Shown here: positions 46,038 to 55,702 of the stretch, one piece after another
Layout of the letters: every line of letters begins with the position of its first letter
Numbering within the stretch: the stretch's first letter is position 1
From: Providencia rettgeri
GTDB taxonomy: Bacteria; Pseudomonadota; Gammaproteobacteria; Enterobacterales; Enterobacteriaceae
DNA length: 64,000 nt
Assembly (NCBI GenBank): GCA_900455085.1
Contig: UGTZ01000001.1
Coordinates: 248,001-312,000, forward strand
Direction of reading: 5' to 3'
Notes under the pieces: generated by a model
Database searches by the model: none
Seen by the model: the letters and a program-made list of their open reading frames with translations, nothing else
What the model was told of the DNA's origin: nothing
Translations under genes and position numbers: made by a program

Positions 46038-46142
46038 TTAATCCCCTTTTCCCGCAACTAAAATTGTCTGACTTTTCGACCTATTTAATGCCTATAAATG
46101 AATGATATGCACAATACTATAGCTTAAATTGGCCAATAAATT

Positions 46143-46184
46143 CATCCCAATGACTGTGTTATGAGATAAATAGTCATTGGGATG
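46143..46184 (-). terminator. Hairpin downstream of yqjC
   Basis: A perfect 13-bp inverted repeat (CATCCCAATGACT/AGTCATTGGGATG) with a 16-base loop. The minus-strand tail (AATTTATTGG) is only weakly T-rich. Confidence 0.5.
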
Positions 46185-46238
46185 TTTGTTTAAAGTTAAA
46201 GTAACTAATTAATTAATCAGAGGAAAAGGGGCGATAGG

Positions 46239-46643
46239 CTAAAGCGCATCTTTATAAACTTTCAGCTCAGCTTGGGCCTCTTTTAATTCAGCTTGTGCTT
46301 CTGCTAATTTTCTCTCGCGCTTTTCAATTTTGCTACGGTCATTGCCCTCTAGTTTTTCTTCTTGTAATTCAGCTTCGCGTTCTTGCACTTTTTCTGTTTT
46401 CTCTGCTACCTCTTTTTGGCTATCACGGTATAAAGATTCAGGCGTACAATAACGATTCACATTATCTAATGCTTCTTCTAAGCCTCTTACTCGATGCTGA
46501 TTTCCATGTTGCTTAGCGTAATTGATTTGTTCTTCGATGCGTTGTTTTTTTATTTCGCAGCCGTTTTGTGTTTTTGCTGCCATTGCCGATGAGCTAGCAA
46601 AAAATAAAACACAAGCGCTGGTGGTGATAAGTAACTTATTCAT
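46239..46643 (-). CDS. yqjC: DUF1090 periplasmic protein YqjC
   Basis: The 134-residue protein has a signal peptide (LLITTSACVLFFASSSAMAA), a pair of cysteines (GCEIKKQRIEEQI, NRYCTPESL) and a long charged coiled coil of Glu/Lys/Ala heptads over the last 55 residues. It matches the DUF1090 family of E. coli YqjC, a small periplasmic protein of unknown function. AGAGG precedes the start. Confidence 0.88.
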   Translation of the reverse strand: MNKLLITTSACVLFFASSSAMAAKTQNGCEIKKQRIEEQINYAKQHGNQHRVRGLEEALDNVNRYCTPESLYRDSQKEVAEKTEKVQEREAELQEEKLEGNDRSKIEKRERKLAEAQAELKEAQAELKVYKDAL

Positions 46644-46876
46644 AATTTACCTCTGTTTATTTTTAAATTTGTGTTTAGGATAGCGTTTTCTTTCATTCTG
46701 GTCATGTGAATTTTAGCATGACTATGGTTATGACATTTGTCGCTAAATTTAGCTATAATGAGGCGGAAGAATAAATCCGGTCTATTTTTTGTTCAAAAAG
46801 GCTATCTTTAAAGAACCTATTTAATAATAGTCATCTTAGTGGCTAATATTGAATTTCCTCAGGAAATAAACGTTAC

Positions 46877-47719
46877 ATGTTAAGTTATCGTCACAGCTTT
46901 CACGCAGGCAACCATGCCGATGTGCTAAAACACACGGTACAGAGCTTGATCATTGAATCTCTGAAAGAGAAAGAAAAACCATTTCTGTATATAGATACGC
47001 ACTCAGGTGCGGGCCGTTATCAATTAACGGGGGAACATGCGGAAAAAACAGGTGAATATCTTGAAGGGATTGCGCGTATTTGGGAGCAACCGGATTTACC
47101 TGAGGAATTATTGCCGTATATGAATATTGTGCGCCAGCTGAATGATAATGGGCGTTTACGCTATTATCCAGGTTCACCATTATTGGCAAAATATTTATTA
47201 CGTGAACACGATAAGCTGGTATTAACTGAATTACATTCGAGCGATTATCCATTATTACGTACGGAATTTTCACGGGATAACCGCGCGCAGGTTTTCAGAG
47301 AAGATGGTTATCAACAACTGAAATCTAAATTACCCCCACAGAGTCGACGCGGCTTTGCGCTAATGGACCCACCTTATGAGATGAAGACGGATTATGAAGC
47401 GGTCGTGAAAGGGGTGGTGGAAGGCTATAAACGCTTTGCAACAGGAACGTATGCAATTTGGTATCCTGTTGTATTGCGTCAACAAATTAAGCGTATGGTC
47501 AATCAATTAGAAGCAACAGGCATTCGAAAAATACTACAAATTGAATTGGCGGTACGTCCTGATAGCGATCAACGTGGAATGACGGCATCCGGTATGATTG
47601 TTATCAACCCACCTTGGAAACTTGAGCAGCAAATGAAGAATGTGCTGCCGTGGTTACACAAAACACTCGTCCCTGAAGGGACTGGACATACGTTAGTTGA
47701 GTGGATTGTTCCAGAGTAA
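46877..47719 (+). CDS. rlmJ: 23S rRNA (adenine-2030-N6)-methyltransferase RlmJ
   Basis: RlmJ methylates A2030 of 23S rRNA. The 280-residue protein (280 in E. coli) starts with the family motif MLSYRHSFHAGNHADVLKH, has the SAM-binding IDTHSGAGRY and the amino-methyltransferase motif MDPPYE (DPPY type). It precedes gor, as in E. coli. Confidence 0.96.
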   Translation: MLSYRHSFHAGNHADVLKHTVQSLIIESLKEKEKPFLYIDTHSGAGRYQLTGEHAEKTGEYLEGIARIWEQPDLPEELLPYMNIVRQLNDNGRLRYYPGSPLLAKYLLREHDKLVLTELHSSDYPLLRTEFSRDNRAQVFREDGYQQLKSKLPPQSRRGFALMDPPYEMKTDYEAVVKGVVEGYKRFATGTYAIWYPVVLRQQIKRMVNQLEATGIRKILQIELAVRPDSDQRGMTASGMIVINPPWKLEQQMKNVLPWLHKTLVPEGTGHTLVEWIVPE

Positions 47720-47857
47720 ACTGTATTTTTGATAGGTAATACCGATTAAATTAACAGGTGTTATCTATCGTAAAGCGCTATTTATGCCATGACAATCAAT
47801 AGCATGATGCGAGAAAATGCATTCATAAATCATTTAATCAATGGGAATAACCAAATT

Positions 47858-49210
47858 ATGAGCAAACATTACGACTATATCGCAATTGGTGGCGGAAGCG
47901 GTGGTATTGCGTCGATGAACCGTGCAGCAATGTATGGGCAAAAATGTGCCTTAATTGAGGCGAAAGCATTAGGTGGGACTTGTGTTAACGTGGGCTGCGT
48001 ACCGAAAAAGGTGATGTGGCATGCAGCACAAATCTCAGAAGCTATTCGCAATTATGGTCCTGATTATGGTTTTGATGCGACAATTAATCGTTTTGATTGG
48101 AAAACACTTATTGATAGTCGTACTGCTTATATTGACCGCATTCACCAGTCTTATGACCGTGTCTTAGGTAATAATAAAGTTGATGTCATCAATGGTTTTG
48201 CACGGTTTATTGATGCGCACACTGTTGAAGTGAATGGTGAAACCTACACCGCAGACCATATTTTGATTGCAACTGGCGGGCGCCCAGTGATCCCTGCTAT
48301 CCCAGGTGCAGAATATGGTATGACTTCTGACGGTTTCTTTGAACTTGAAGCATTACCAAAACGTGTTGCGGTTGTGGGTGCCGGTTATATTGCCGTTGAA
48401 CTCGCCGGTGTATTAAATGGTTTAGGTGCAGAGGCGCATTTATTTGTGCGCAAACACGCCCCACTGCGCTCATTTGACCCGCTGATTGTCGAAACATTAG
48501 TGGAAGTCATGAATACCGAAGGCCCTAAACTGCATACGGAATCAATTCCAAAAGAAGTCGTGAAAAATGCAGATGGCTCACTAACATTAAAACTGGAAAA
48601 TGGCCAAGAACAAACGGTCGATGCATTAATTTGGGCTATTGGTCGTGAACCAATGACAGATAACCTGAATATTGAAGCAACAGGCGTCGCACTGAATGAA
48701 AAAGGCTATATCAAGGTTGATAAATACCAGAACACCAATGTGCCGGGTGTTTATGCGGTTGGTGATAACACTGGCGCGGTTGAGTTAACTCCTGTAGCGG
48801 TTGCGGCTGGTCGTCGTTTATCTGAACGTTTATTTAATAATAAACCGGATGAACACTTAGATTACAGTAATATCCCAACAGTGGTGTTCTCACACCCACC
48901 AATTGGTACTGTCGGCTTAACTGAACCTGAAGCGATTGAAAAATATGGTGCTGATAAAGTGAAATGTTATAAATCATCTTTCACTGCAATGTATACCGCC
49001 GTCACTTCACACCGTCAACCTTGCCGTATGAAATTAGTTTGTGTTGGTGAAGATGAAAAAATCGTTGGCATCCATGGTATTGGTTTCGGAATGGATGAAA
49101 TCCTACAAGGTTTTGCGGTTGCATTAAAAATGGGTGCAACCAAAAAAGATTTTGATAATACGGTGGCTATTCACCCAACAGCGGCAGAAGAATTTGTGAC
49201 AATGCGTTAA
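47858..49210 (+). CDS. gor: Glutathione reductase
   Basis: Gor reduces oxidised glutathione with NADPH and FAD. The 450-residue protein (450 in E. coli) has the FAD motif GGGSGGIAS, the redox pair Cys 42/Cys 47 in GGTCVNVGCVPKK, the NADPH motif GAGYIAVELAGVL with VRKHAPLR supplying arginines for NADPH, and the catalytic C-terminal HPTAAEEF histidine. I choose the ATG at 47858 (MSKHYDYIAIGG); the upstream ATG at 47789 would add 23 residues not seen in the family. Confidence 0.97.
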   Translation: MSKHYDYIAIGGGSGGIASMNRAAMYGQKCALIEAKALGGTCVNVGCVPKKVMWHAAQISEAIRNYGPDYGFDATINRFDWKTLIDSRTAYIDRIHQSYDRVLGNNKVDVINGFARFIDAHTVEVNGETYTADHILIATGGRPVIPAIPGAEYGMTSDGFFELEALPKRVAVVGAGYIAVELAGVLNGLGAEAHLFVRKHAPLRSFDPLIVETLVEVMNTEGPKLHTESIPKEVVKNADGSLTLKLENGQEQTVDALIWAIGREPMTDNLNIEATGVALNEKGYIKVDKYQNTNVPGVYAVGDNTGAVELTPVAVAAGRRLSERLFNNKPDEHLDYSNIPTVVFSHPPIGTVGLTEPEAIEKYGADKVKCYKSSFTAMYTAVTSHRQPCRMKLVCVGEDEKIVGIHGIGFGMDEILQGFAVALKMGATKKDFDNTVAIHPTAAEEFVTMR

Positions 49211-49230
49211 GCATTGGTTATCTAAAATTA

Positions 49231-49265
49231 AAAGCTAAGTTCATCTGAACTTAGCTTTTTTTGTA
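49231..49265. terminator. Terminator between gor and the convergent GST gene
   Basis: A 12-bp perfect stem (AAAGCTAAGTTC/GAACTTAGCTTT) with an ATCT loop is followed by seven T on the plus strand and by TTTTAATTTTAG on the minus strand, so it can act both ways. Confidence 0.88.
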
Positions 49266-49865
49266 TTATTTTGCCAACAGCTCTGCAATCGCAGGAATGG
49301 CTGTTAAGCTATCAAGATATTTTTGCATTGCAGGAGTCGCTTCCATGATTTGGTATTTGACTAAAAACATGACAAACGCCCCGACATATACATCCACTGC
49401 GGTAAATTGCTCGCCACAAATAAATGGTTTTGCATTATTTAAACCGATTTCTAAGCAGGCCATTGTGCGTTCGACAGAACCAAAACCAGAAGATTTTTGC
49501 TGCTCTTCATCTAATTGAATACCTAAGTTATTGATAGTGAATGCGGATTCAATGGGCCCTGCAGTAAATAGGAACCAGCGATAATAATCTGCACGTTTAG
49601 GGTCATTCAATGCAGGCGCTAAGCCTTTTTCAATAAATTTATCGGCTAAATAGAGACAAATAGCCGCCGTTTCCGTCACAATCGCATCACCATCAACAAG
49701 TGCGGGAACTTTCGCCATCGGATTAATTGCAAGATATTCAGCCGTATGCATATCTGCACCATAACCTAATTCAATACGCTTGTAAGGAACATCTAAAATT
49801 TTTAATAGTAGGTCGACCGTGTTGCCACGTGACATTGAATTAGTAAAAAGAACCAGTTCGCTCAT
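49266..49865 (-). CDS. Glutathione S-transferase family protein
   Basis: The 199-residue protein has a thioredoxin-like N-terminal domain (LVLFTNSMSRGNTVDLLLKIL; INPMAKVPALVDGDAIVTETAAICLYLAD, with the conserved VP cis-proline and the glutathione-binding ET/S motif) and a helical C-terminal domain with FTAVDVYVGAF. The N-terminal SMSRGN serine could be catalytic. Substrate unknown. It lies next to gor, and a WYL regulator lies just upstream on the same strand, a possible control gene. Confidence 0.87.
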   Translation of the reverse strand: MSELVLFTNSMSRGNTVDLLLKILDVPYKRIELGYGADMHTAEYLAINPMAKVPALVDGDAIVTETAAICLYLADKFIEKGLAPALNDPKRADYYRWFLFTAGPIESAFTINNLGIQLDEEQQKSSGFGSVERTMACLEIGLNNAKPFICGEQFTAVDVYVGAFVMFLVKYQIMEATPAMQKYLDSLTAIPAIAELLAK

Positions 49866-49914
49866 GGTGATTTCCTTATATGAAGTTGAGCACTTACTAT
49901 AAGGGAGTTGAGTG

Positions 49915-50613
49915 TCAGAAATTGTCAGGAGAGACGCACAATACTTCTTTTTGCCAGCGTTCTAGCAGGTAGTTTTTTGGATAAGGGAGTTTGTCAGTAA
50001 GAGCACAATAAGATTGAATGCGGTCTAAACGAAAATGGCGATAACTTTTCCGTAATTCACACCAAGCAGCCAGTACTTGTGAATCTTTCATATAACCAAT
50101 TGCAATTGGCCAAATGACTCGCTCACTAGGCTGGTTTTGTCCATCAAGATAAGTCATTTTGGCTTTGCATTCTTCTCGTAAACTTAAACGTAAGTCTTTA
50201 ACGATGATGTCGTTAATTTCATAGAAATGTGTGGTAGGAGCAAATAAGGTATTTTGATTTAGAATTTTCTGTGAATGACCTGCTACTACGGCATTAATTT
50301 TACTTATCGCCCGTATTGCTGAGTTTTTTAGTTCGGTGTCTGCATTACTTTTTACCCAACGTAAACCTAATATTAAGGCTTCAAGTTCATTTTCATCGAA
50401 AGCTAAAGGCGGTAGTAATAGACCCGTTTTTAATTGGTAGCCAATACCGGCTTCCCCGACAATTTCAGCACCTTGGTCTCGTAGGGATTCAATATCTCGA
50501 TAGATAGAACGCACGCTGACTTGCAGTTGTGATGAAAGTGCTTCAGCGGTAATAGGATAGCGATTCTCTTTAAGTATCTGCAATAACGTGAGTAGGCGCT
50601 GAGTGCGGGTCAT
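49915..50613 (-). CDS. YafY-type transcriptional regulator (HTH_11 plus WYL domain)
   Basis: The N-terminal helix-turn-helix (residues 1-55: RTQRLLTLLQILKENRYPITAEALSSQL with VSVRSIYRDIESL) is of the HTH_11/DeoR-like type, and the rest (LLPPLAFDENELEALILGL, then IWPIAIGYMKDSQVLAAWCELRKSYRHFRLDRI) is a WYL ligand-binding domain. The 232-residue protein is probably a ligand-controlled repressor or activator. It is transcribed towards the GST gene 50 bases away, which may be its target. The ligand is unknown. Confidence 0.87.
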   Translation of the reverse strand: MTRTQRLLTLLQILKENRYPITAEALSSQLQVSVRSIYRDIESLRDQGAEIVGEAGIGYQLKTGLLLPPLAFDENELEALILGLRWVKSNADTELKNSAIRAISKINAVVAGHSQKILNQNTLFAPTTHFYEINDIIVKDLRLSLREECKAKMTYLDGQNQPSERVIWPIAIGYMKDSQVLAAWCELRKSYRHFRLDRIQSYCALTDKLPYPKNYLLERWQKEVLCVSPDNF

Positions 50614-50714
50614 GAAGTTGTCTGCTTAATGTTATGGAGTGAGAAAAATAGCAAAGATAATTTAGCTATAGTAAAAAAACAATGAGCTGAATGCTAATTA
50701 ATATGTTAATTGGC

Positions 50715-50743
50715 GATAAAGGGAATGGAAAATTCCCTTTATC
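50715..50743 (-). terminator. Hairpin after the bgl porin gene
   Basis: A perfect 12-bp inverted repeat (GATAAAGGGAAT/ATTCCCTTTATC) with a five-base loop lies 30 bases downstream of the porin stop. The tail is not T-rich, so it may be an RNA-stabilising stem as well as a terminator. Confidence 0.5.
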
Positions 50744-50771
50744 AATACCGATAAATACACAGTAATATTAT

Positions 50772-52076
50772 TTAAAATGTTAAAACCGTTTTTAACCCCA
50801 AAACCCATGCATCTGATGTTTTCTGGACGCCGCCTGGTTGATGCCAATATTGCACACTTGGTTGGAGTTCCAGCCAATAAGCAGGTTTAAAGCGATAATA
50901 GAGTTCTGCATTTAATGCGTTTGAAGTAATAGGGTGATATAACGGGTCATTATAATCGGTGATCCCTAGCTGCTCATTTTGTATTTTTTGGTTTTTCGCA
51001 AAGTGGTCGCTGAGCTCAATATACGAGATACCGAGACCAATCCAGTCTTCAGGCCTTGCATCAAATGCCCCGCGGTAGCGAAGGGAACTTGAAACAACAT
51101 AATTCATGAAATTACTGCGCTCATCATGATAACTGCCACTGACAGATAAACTTAAACCTCGATTTTCATCATCTTGATGGCGAGTTAATTGTTGGTTCAT
51201 TCCACCATAGACAAACCATGTGTTGTTATAGCTTTTATCTTTATACAGATCATGCTGTTTGGCATTGGTATATAATAATCCTAAGTTATAAGCACCAGGC
51301 AACCCATTGACGAAAGTACGATTTTCAACTTCTAAGGGTAATAAAATACCTTTACTGCCTTTGGTTGACCAACTCCACGCATGGCTTCTATCCGTCGCTT
51401 GAGGATTCTGCTCCATAACTCCTGTTTTGATGGTAATCTCAGGGGTGATTTTATAGCTAACGGTCGTTCCCCAAGTATGAATATTCCAGTTGCTCCATGT
51501 CAGGGCGTTGGCTGATTTTCCACCACATTGGCTAAGTAGTTGAAAATCACAAGGGATAATTTGGTCAAACTCTTGTACTTTATTCATCATCCCAATACGC
51601 CAAGTTAGTCGACGGTCATCAAAACTGCGAGCAAAAGTAAGCCAACCTAACCGTGTTACGGAGCCGCCCCCATAGCTTTCTTGTGCAAGGTCGTTATTAG
51701 GTACTCGAGGGTCTTGCAGGCGCTTAACTGTTAGATTGTCTTCATGGTTACGATTGACAATATTTCCTTCGATACGAGCATCGGGAATACCTGTCCAACG
51801 TTCAAGATCTTGTGTGAATGTGAAAGCAAATTGGTCTATATAAGCAGTATGTTTATCATTATTATAACCGCCCCCTGCATTATAGGCGACTTGGCTCAAA
51901 TAATTACTGTGAAATGAAAAACCGTGGTCGGATAATATAGGACGTATGCCCAACATATCACCGAATATTCCTTTAGGTGCGGGTTCAAAGCCTAAAACAG
52001 TTCCATTCCATTGTTGTTCATTAGCAATAGCAGGCAATGTTAAAAATAACAAAGAGAATAATAATTTTTTATTCAT
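50772..52076 (-). CDS. Carbohydrate-selective porin (OprB-like), last gene of the bgl operon
   Basis: The 434-residue protein begins with a signal peptide (KKLLFSLLFLTLPAIA) and is a predicted outer-membrane beta-barrel ending in an aromatic residue (LGLKTVLTF). Motifs such as GIFGDMLGIRPILSDHGFSFHSNYLSQ and RLGWLTFARSFDDRRLTWRIGMMNK fit the OprB-type carbohydrate porins. It follows bglB on the same strand after 138 bases, so it probably admits beta-glucosides to the periplasm. It occupies the place of BglH in E. coli but is a different porin type. Confidence 0.8.
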   Translation of the reverse strand: MNKKLLFSLLFLTLPAIANEQQWNGTVLGFEPAPKGIFGDMLGIRPILSDHGFSFHSNYLSQVAYNAGGGYNNDKHTAYIDQFAFTFTQDLERWTGIPDARIEGNIVNRNHEDNLTVKRLQDPRVPNNDLAQESYGGGSVTRLGWLTFARSFDDRRLTWRIGMMNKVQEFDQIIPCDFQLLSQCGGKSANALTWSNWNIHTWGTTVSYKITPEITIKTGVMEQNPQATDRSHAWSWSTKGSKGILLPLEVENRTFVNGLPGAYNLGLLYTNAKQHDLYKDKSYNNTWFVYGGMNQQLTRHQDDENRGLSLSVSGSYHDERSNFMNYVVSSSLRYRGAFDARPEDWIGLGISYIELSDHFAKNQKIQNEQLGITDYNDPLYHPITSNALNAELYYRFKPAYWLELQPSVQYWHQPGGVQKTSDAWVLGLKTVLTF

Positions 52077-52214
52077 GTCGGATATAACCTATTAGCAATA
52101 GTTTGCTTTAACCCAATAATAGAAAATGGGCTCATGCGGTTTTATTTTTAATATAGGGGCTCTCGAGATAAATAAATTACCCCGAGAGAGTGTTATTATA
52201 TTTGGGTATTTATT

Positions 52215-53609
52215 CTATTGATTTAATAATTCTCCTTGGCTGTTGATAATACCTTGGTACCAATAGAAACTTTTTTTACGTTTTCTTTCGAGAGAGCCGT
52301 TACCTTTGTTATCACGGTCAACATAGATAAATCCATAACGTTTTGACATCTCTGCATTGGATGCACTGACAATATCGATAGGCCCCCAACTGGTATAACC
52401 CATAATATTAACACCATCTTCAATAGCTTCATGGATTTGAACTAAATGGTCATTAATATATTGAATACGATAGTCATCATTAATATGGCCATCAGAGGTT
52501 ATTTCATCTACTGCACCTAGGCCATTTTCGACAATGAATAAAGGTTTTTGGTATCTATCCCATAATAAATTTAATAGTGTTCTAATTCCTTTTGGATCTA
52601 TTTGCCATCCCCATTCTGAACTTTCTAAATGAGGGTTTGGCACCATACTAAGGATATTTCCGCGTTTTTTCTCATATTCATCTTTATCTGCGGTAATACA
52701 ACCAGTCATATAATAACTGAATGAGATAAAGTCCACGGTATTTTGTAAGTCACGCTTATCTTCTTCTGTTATTGTAATATTAATTTGGTTATCTCGAAAA
52801 TAACGCAGCATATAACCTGGGTATTGGCCTCTGCATTGTACATCACCAAAAAATAGCCATTTGCGATTCTCTATCATGGCTTCCCATACATCATCAGGCT
52901 TACAAGTTAATGGATAAACGAGACCTCCTAATAACATGTTACCGATTTTAGCATCAGGGATAATGCTATGGCAGGCTTTAGTGACTCTTGCACTGGCGAC
53001 AAGTTGGTGGTGAATCGCTTGGTAAACCTCTGAAGGAGAACTATTTTCAGGTAGGCCTACACCAGTCATTGGTGCATGTAGTGACATATTAATCTCATTG
53101 AACGTCAGCCATAGTTTGACCTTATTTTTATAACGTTCAAAGACGGTGCGTGCATAACGTTCGAAAAACTCAATCGTTTTACGATTTCCCCAACCACCAT
53201 ATTGTGTCACTAAGTGATAGGGCATTTCATAATGGGATAAGGTAATAACAGGTTGAATGTTATATTTCGCCATTTCATCAAATAAATTATCATAAAAAGC
53301 GAGACCTTCTTCATTGGCCGTTAATTCGTCACCAAGTGGAAATATACGGCTCCATGCAATCGAGGTTCGTAAGCAGGTGAAACCCATTTCAGCGAAAAGT
53401 GCGATATCGGTTTTATATTGGTGATAAAAATCGATGGCAATATCTTTAATAAAACTCTCATTTTGTGTTCTTTCAATTAATGAACCAAATATGCCATGAG
53501 GTTGAATATCGGATGTGCTGAGCCCTTTACCCGCAGTTAAATAAGCACCTTCAGCTTGATTGGCTGCGATTGCGCCACCCCATAAAAATGAATTTGGAAA
53601 TTTAATCAT
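52215..53609 (-). CDS. bglB: 6-phospho-beta-glucosidase (GH1)
   Basis: This enzyme cleaves phosphorylated aryl-beta-glucosides or cellobiose delivered by the PTS permease, releasing glucose-6-phosphate. The GH1 residues are intact: the acid/base glutamate in TFNEINMS (Glu 172) and the nucleophile in IVENGLG (Glu 361); the N-terminus FLWGGAIAANQAEGAY is diagnostic. The true start is the ATG at 53609 with AAGGAG upstream, 10 bases after bglF; the longer frame to 53705 overlaps bglF. 464 residues, the family length. Confidence 0.95.
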   Translation of the reverse strand: MIKFPNSFLWGGAIAANQAEGAYLTAGKGLSTSDIQPHGIFGSLIERTQNESFIKDIAIDFYHQYKTDIALFAEMGFTCLRTSIAWSRIFPLGDELTANEEGLAFYDNLFDEMAKYNIQPVITLSHYEMPYHLVTQYGGWGNRKTIEFFERYARTVFERYKNKVKLWLTFNEINMSLHAPMTGVGLPENSSPSEVYQAIHHQLVASARVTKACHSIIPDAKIGNMLLGGLVYPLTCKPDDVWEAMIENRKWLFFGDVQCRGQYPGYMLRYFRDNQINITITEEDKRDLQNTVDFISFSYYMTGCITADKDEYEKKRGNILSMVPNPHLESSEWGWQIDPKGIRTLLNLLWDRYQKPLFIVENGLGAVDEITSDGHINDDYRIQYINDHLVQIHEAIEDGVNIMGYTSWGPIDIVSASNAEMSKRYGFIYVDRDNKGNGSLERKRKKSFYWYQGIINSQGELLNQ

Positions 53610-53619
53610 GCTTAGCTCC

Positions 53620-55512
53620 TTATTTGTGGTTAACGGTGATAAATTTCTGACAGCTTTGAATTGATTTATTAAGCTCAACGAACTCGATTGACGTATAATC
53701 ATCACTGTTGCTAATAATGACAGGGGTTGTTAAGTCATACCCAGCCTCGAGAATTTTTTCTCGATCAAATGTCAGTAATAAATCACCTGTTTTGAAAACA
53801 TCACCTTGTTTAATTTGAGGTGAAAAATGAAGCCCATCTAATTTCACAGTATCGATCCCCACATGGATGAGCAGTTCAATACCGCTTTGACTCAACAGCC
53901 CTAATGCATGGCCAGTTTTAAATAATGAGCTCACTTCACCATCGAATGGCGCATATACTTCTCCAGTATTTGGAATAATGGCCGCGCCTTGTCCAAGTAA
54001 GCCACTTGCAAAAGTTTCATCTGGGGTATCTTTTAATGAGATAGCGGCACCACTCAATGGTGCAAGAACTTCATTGGGGGTTGAAGTAATCTCAGTTTTA
54101 ACCGATATTTCAGGGGATATCGCTTCCTTTTTAATACCAAAGAAACGGGTTGCAATAGCGGCAAATAAGAAAGAAAGCGTTGTACCAATAATGGCCCCCC
54201 AAACCGTATTATCAACACCATGTTCTGGGATGATTTGTGCAAAGGTAAAAATATTAATCAACCCAAATGAGAATGTCAGAGTTTGGCTATAACCAACAAT
54301 TGCGCCACCAACACCACCACCAATACAGCCAAAAATAAAAGGTCGGCGCAGAGGAAGAGTCACACCGTAGACAGCAGGCTCAGTGATACCAAATAAGCCA
54401 GCGGTGACGGAAGAGCCTGCCATAATTTTCATTTTTGCATTTTTTGTTGCTAATAGAACACCTAAAGTGGCGCCAATTTGCCCAGCTACAGCGGGAAGTA
54501 ATAGAGGGAATAGCGCATCGTGGCCTAGGGCACTTAAATTATTAATACCAATAGGGACAATTCCCCAATGTAAGCCGAAAATAACGCATATTTGCCAAAC
54601 GGCTCCCATGAAAGCACCTGCGATAACTGGGGCAAAGTTATAAATAGCTTGGAAACTCTCCGCAATTAACATGCTTATCCATGTTGCTAAAGGCCCAATA
54701 ACAAGGAAGGTGAGTGGAACAATAATGAGTAAGCACAGAAAAGGTGCAATAAAATTCTTCATTGCAGAAGGTAAAATTTGGTTTAGTCGCTTTTCAAGCA
54801 AGCAGCTTAACCAAGAGGCAAAAATAATCGGAATGACAGATGCTGCATAGTTAATAAAGGTGACTGGGATCCCCAAAAAATATTCAGGTGTAGAACCCGC
54901 AACGAGACTTTGCTGAAAAGCGGTAATCATCATTGGGTGAATGAGTGCACCACCAATCGTCATGGTAACAAATGGGCTTCCACCAAATTTTTTCCCTGCG
55001 GTGTAGCCGAGTACCAGTGGGAAAAAATAGAATAAAGAGTCACTTGCTGCAAACCAGATTTGATAAGTGCCGCTGCTTGTGGATAGCCAACCTAATGCGT
55101 CTGCTAATGAAAGTAACCCTTTTAAAATACCTGAAGCAGCCATGATGCCTAAAATGGGCGTAAAAATGCTGGAAACAATATCGATAAAGTAGCCTAGTAA
55201 GCTTTCTTTATCTTGTTTTACCACTTTTTTTTCCGCTTTTTTGGGCTGATTTATTGAGCTTGAGGTTGTATCAATTAACTGATTAACAGCGTTAAAAACC
55301 TCGTTAACGTGGTTACCGATGACGACTTGAAATTGACCGCCGCTTTCAACTACGGTAATAACCTCTGGACTTTGTTTTAATTGCTCTGCATTGGCTTTTT
55401 TACTTTCTTTCAGTTTAAAGCGTAGGCGTGTCGCGCAATGTATTAAATCGACAACGTTATCTTTTCCTCCAACGTTTTCGATAATTTGCTCCGCCAAAGC
55501 TTGATATTTCAT
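53620..55512 (-). CDS. bglF: Beta-glucoside PTS permease, EIIBCA
   Basis: This permease imports and phosphorylates beta-glucosides using phosphate from PEP via HPr. The 630-residue protein holds, in order, the EIIB domain (Cys 26 in HCATRLRFKL), the EIIC membrane domain (about residues 105-460) and the EIIA domain (His 550 in LLIHVGIDTVKLDG). In the Bgl system EIIB also phosphorylates BglG to switch it off, coupling uptake to expression. A RAT/terminator pair precedes it, and bglB follows. Confidence 0.95.
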   Translation of the reverse strand: MKYQALAEQIIENVGGKDNVVDLIHCATRLRFKLKESKKANAEQLKQSPEVITVVESGGQFQVVIGNHVNEVFNAVNQLIDTTSSSINQPKKAEKKVVKQDKESLLGYFIDIVSSIFTPILGIMAASGILKGLLSLADALGWLSTSSGTYQIWFAASDSLFYFFPLVLGYTAGKKFGGSPFVTMTIGGALIHPMMITAFQQSLVAGSTPEYFLGIPVTFINYAASVIPIIFASWLSCLLEKRLNQILPSAMKNFIAPFLCLLIIVPLTFLVIGPLATWISMLIAESFQAIYNFAPVIAGAFMGAVWQICVIFGLHWGIVPIGINNLSALGHDALFPLLLPAVAGQIGATLGVLLATKNAKMKIMAGSSVTAGLFGITEPAVYGVTLPLRRPFIFGCIGGGVGGAIVGYSQTLTFSFGLINIFTFAQIIPEHGVDNTVWGAIIGTTLSFLFAAIATRFFGIKKEAISPEISVKTEITSTPNEVLAPLSGAAISLKDTPDETFASGLLGQGAAIIPNTGEVYAPFDGEVSSLFKTGHALGLLSQSGIELLIHVGIDTVKLDGLHFSPQIKQGDVFKTGDLLLTFDREKILEAGYDLTTPVIISNSDDYTSIEFVELNKSIQSCQKFITVNHK

Positions 55513-55568
55513 ATTGATTTCCTTTATTACCTAAACAATAGAAGCCACGTTACTATTGATAAATAAGC

Positions 55569-55624
55569 AAAAAAAAACCTGACTCACCACCAGCACGAAT
55601 AAGGCTAGTAGTGAAAATCAGGTT
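55569..55624 (-). terminator. BglG-controlled terminator t2, before bglF
   Basis: On the minus strand AACCTGA-type and TCAGGTT sequences pair around a loop of about 35 bases and run into nine T. Its upstream arm overlaps the RAT element at 55618-55651, so the two RNA folds exclude each other. Confidence 0.85.
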
Positions 55625-55651
55625 TTGCCTGCCAACGGGCAGTAGCAATCC
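55618..55651 (-). promoter_or_regulatory. Ribonucleic antiterminator (RAT) 2, between bglG and bglF
   Basis: On the minus strand the element begins GGATTGCTACTGC, contains a GCAGGCAAAACC half and ends in CTGA, the BglG/LicT RAT layout. BglG dimers bound here should block terminator t2 when beta-glucosides are present. Confidence 0.88.
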
Positions 55652-55702
55652 ATCGGTTTTTATCAGTTTGTATCAATAAATAGTTTTTCGGCTTACTTCG
55701 CG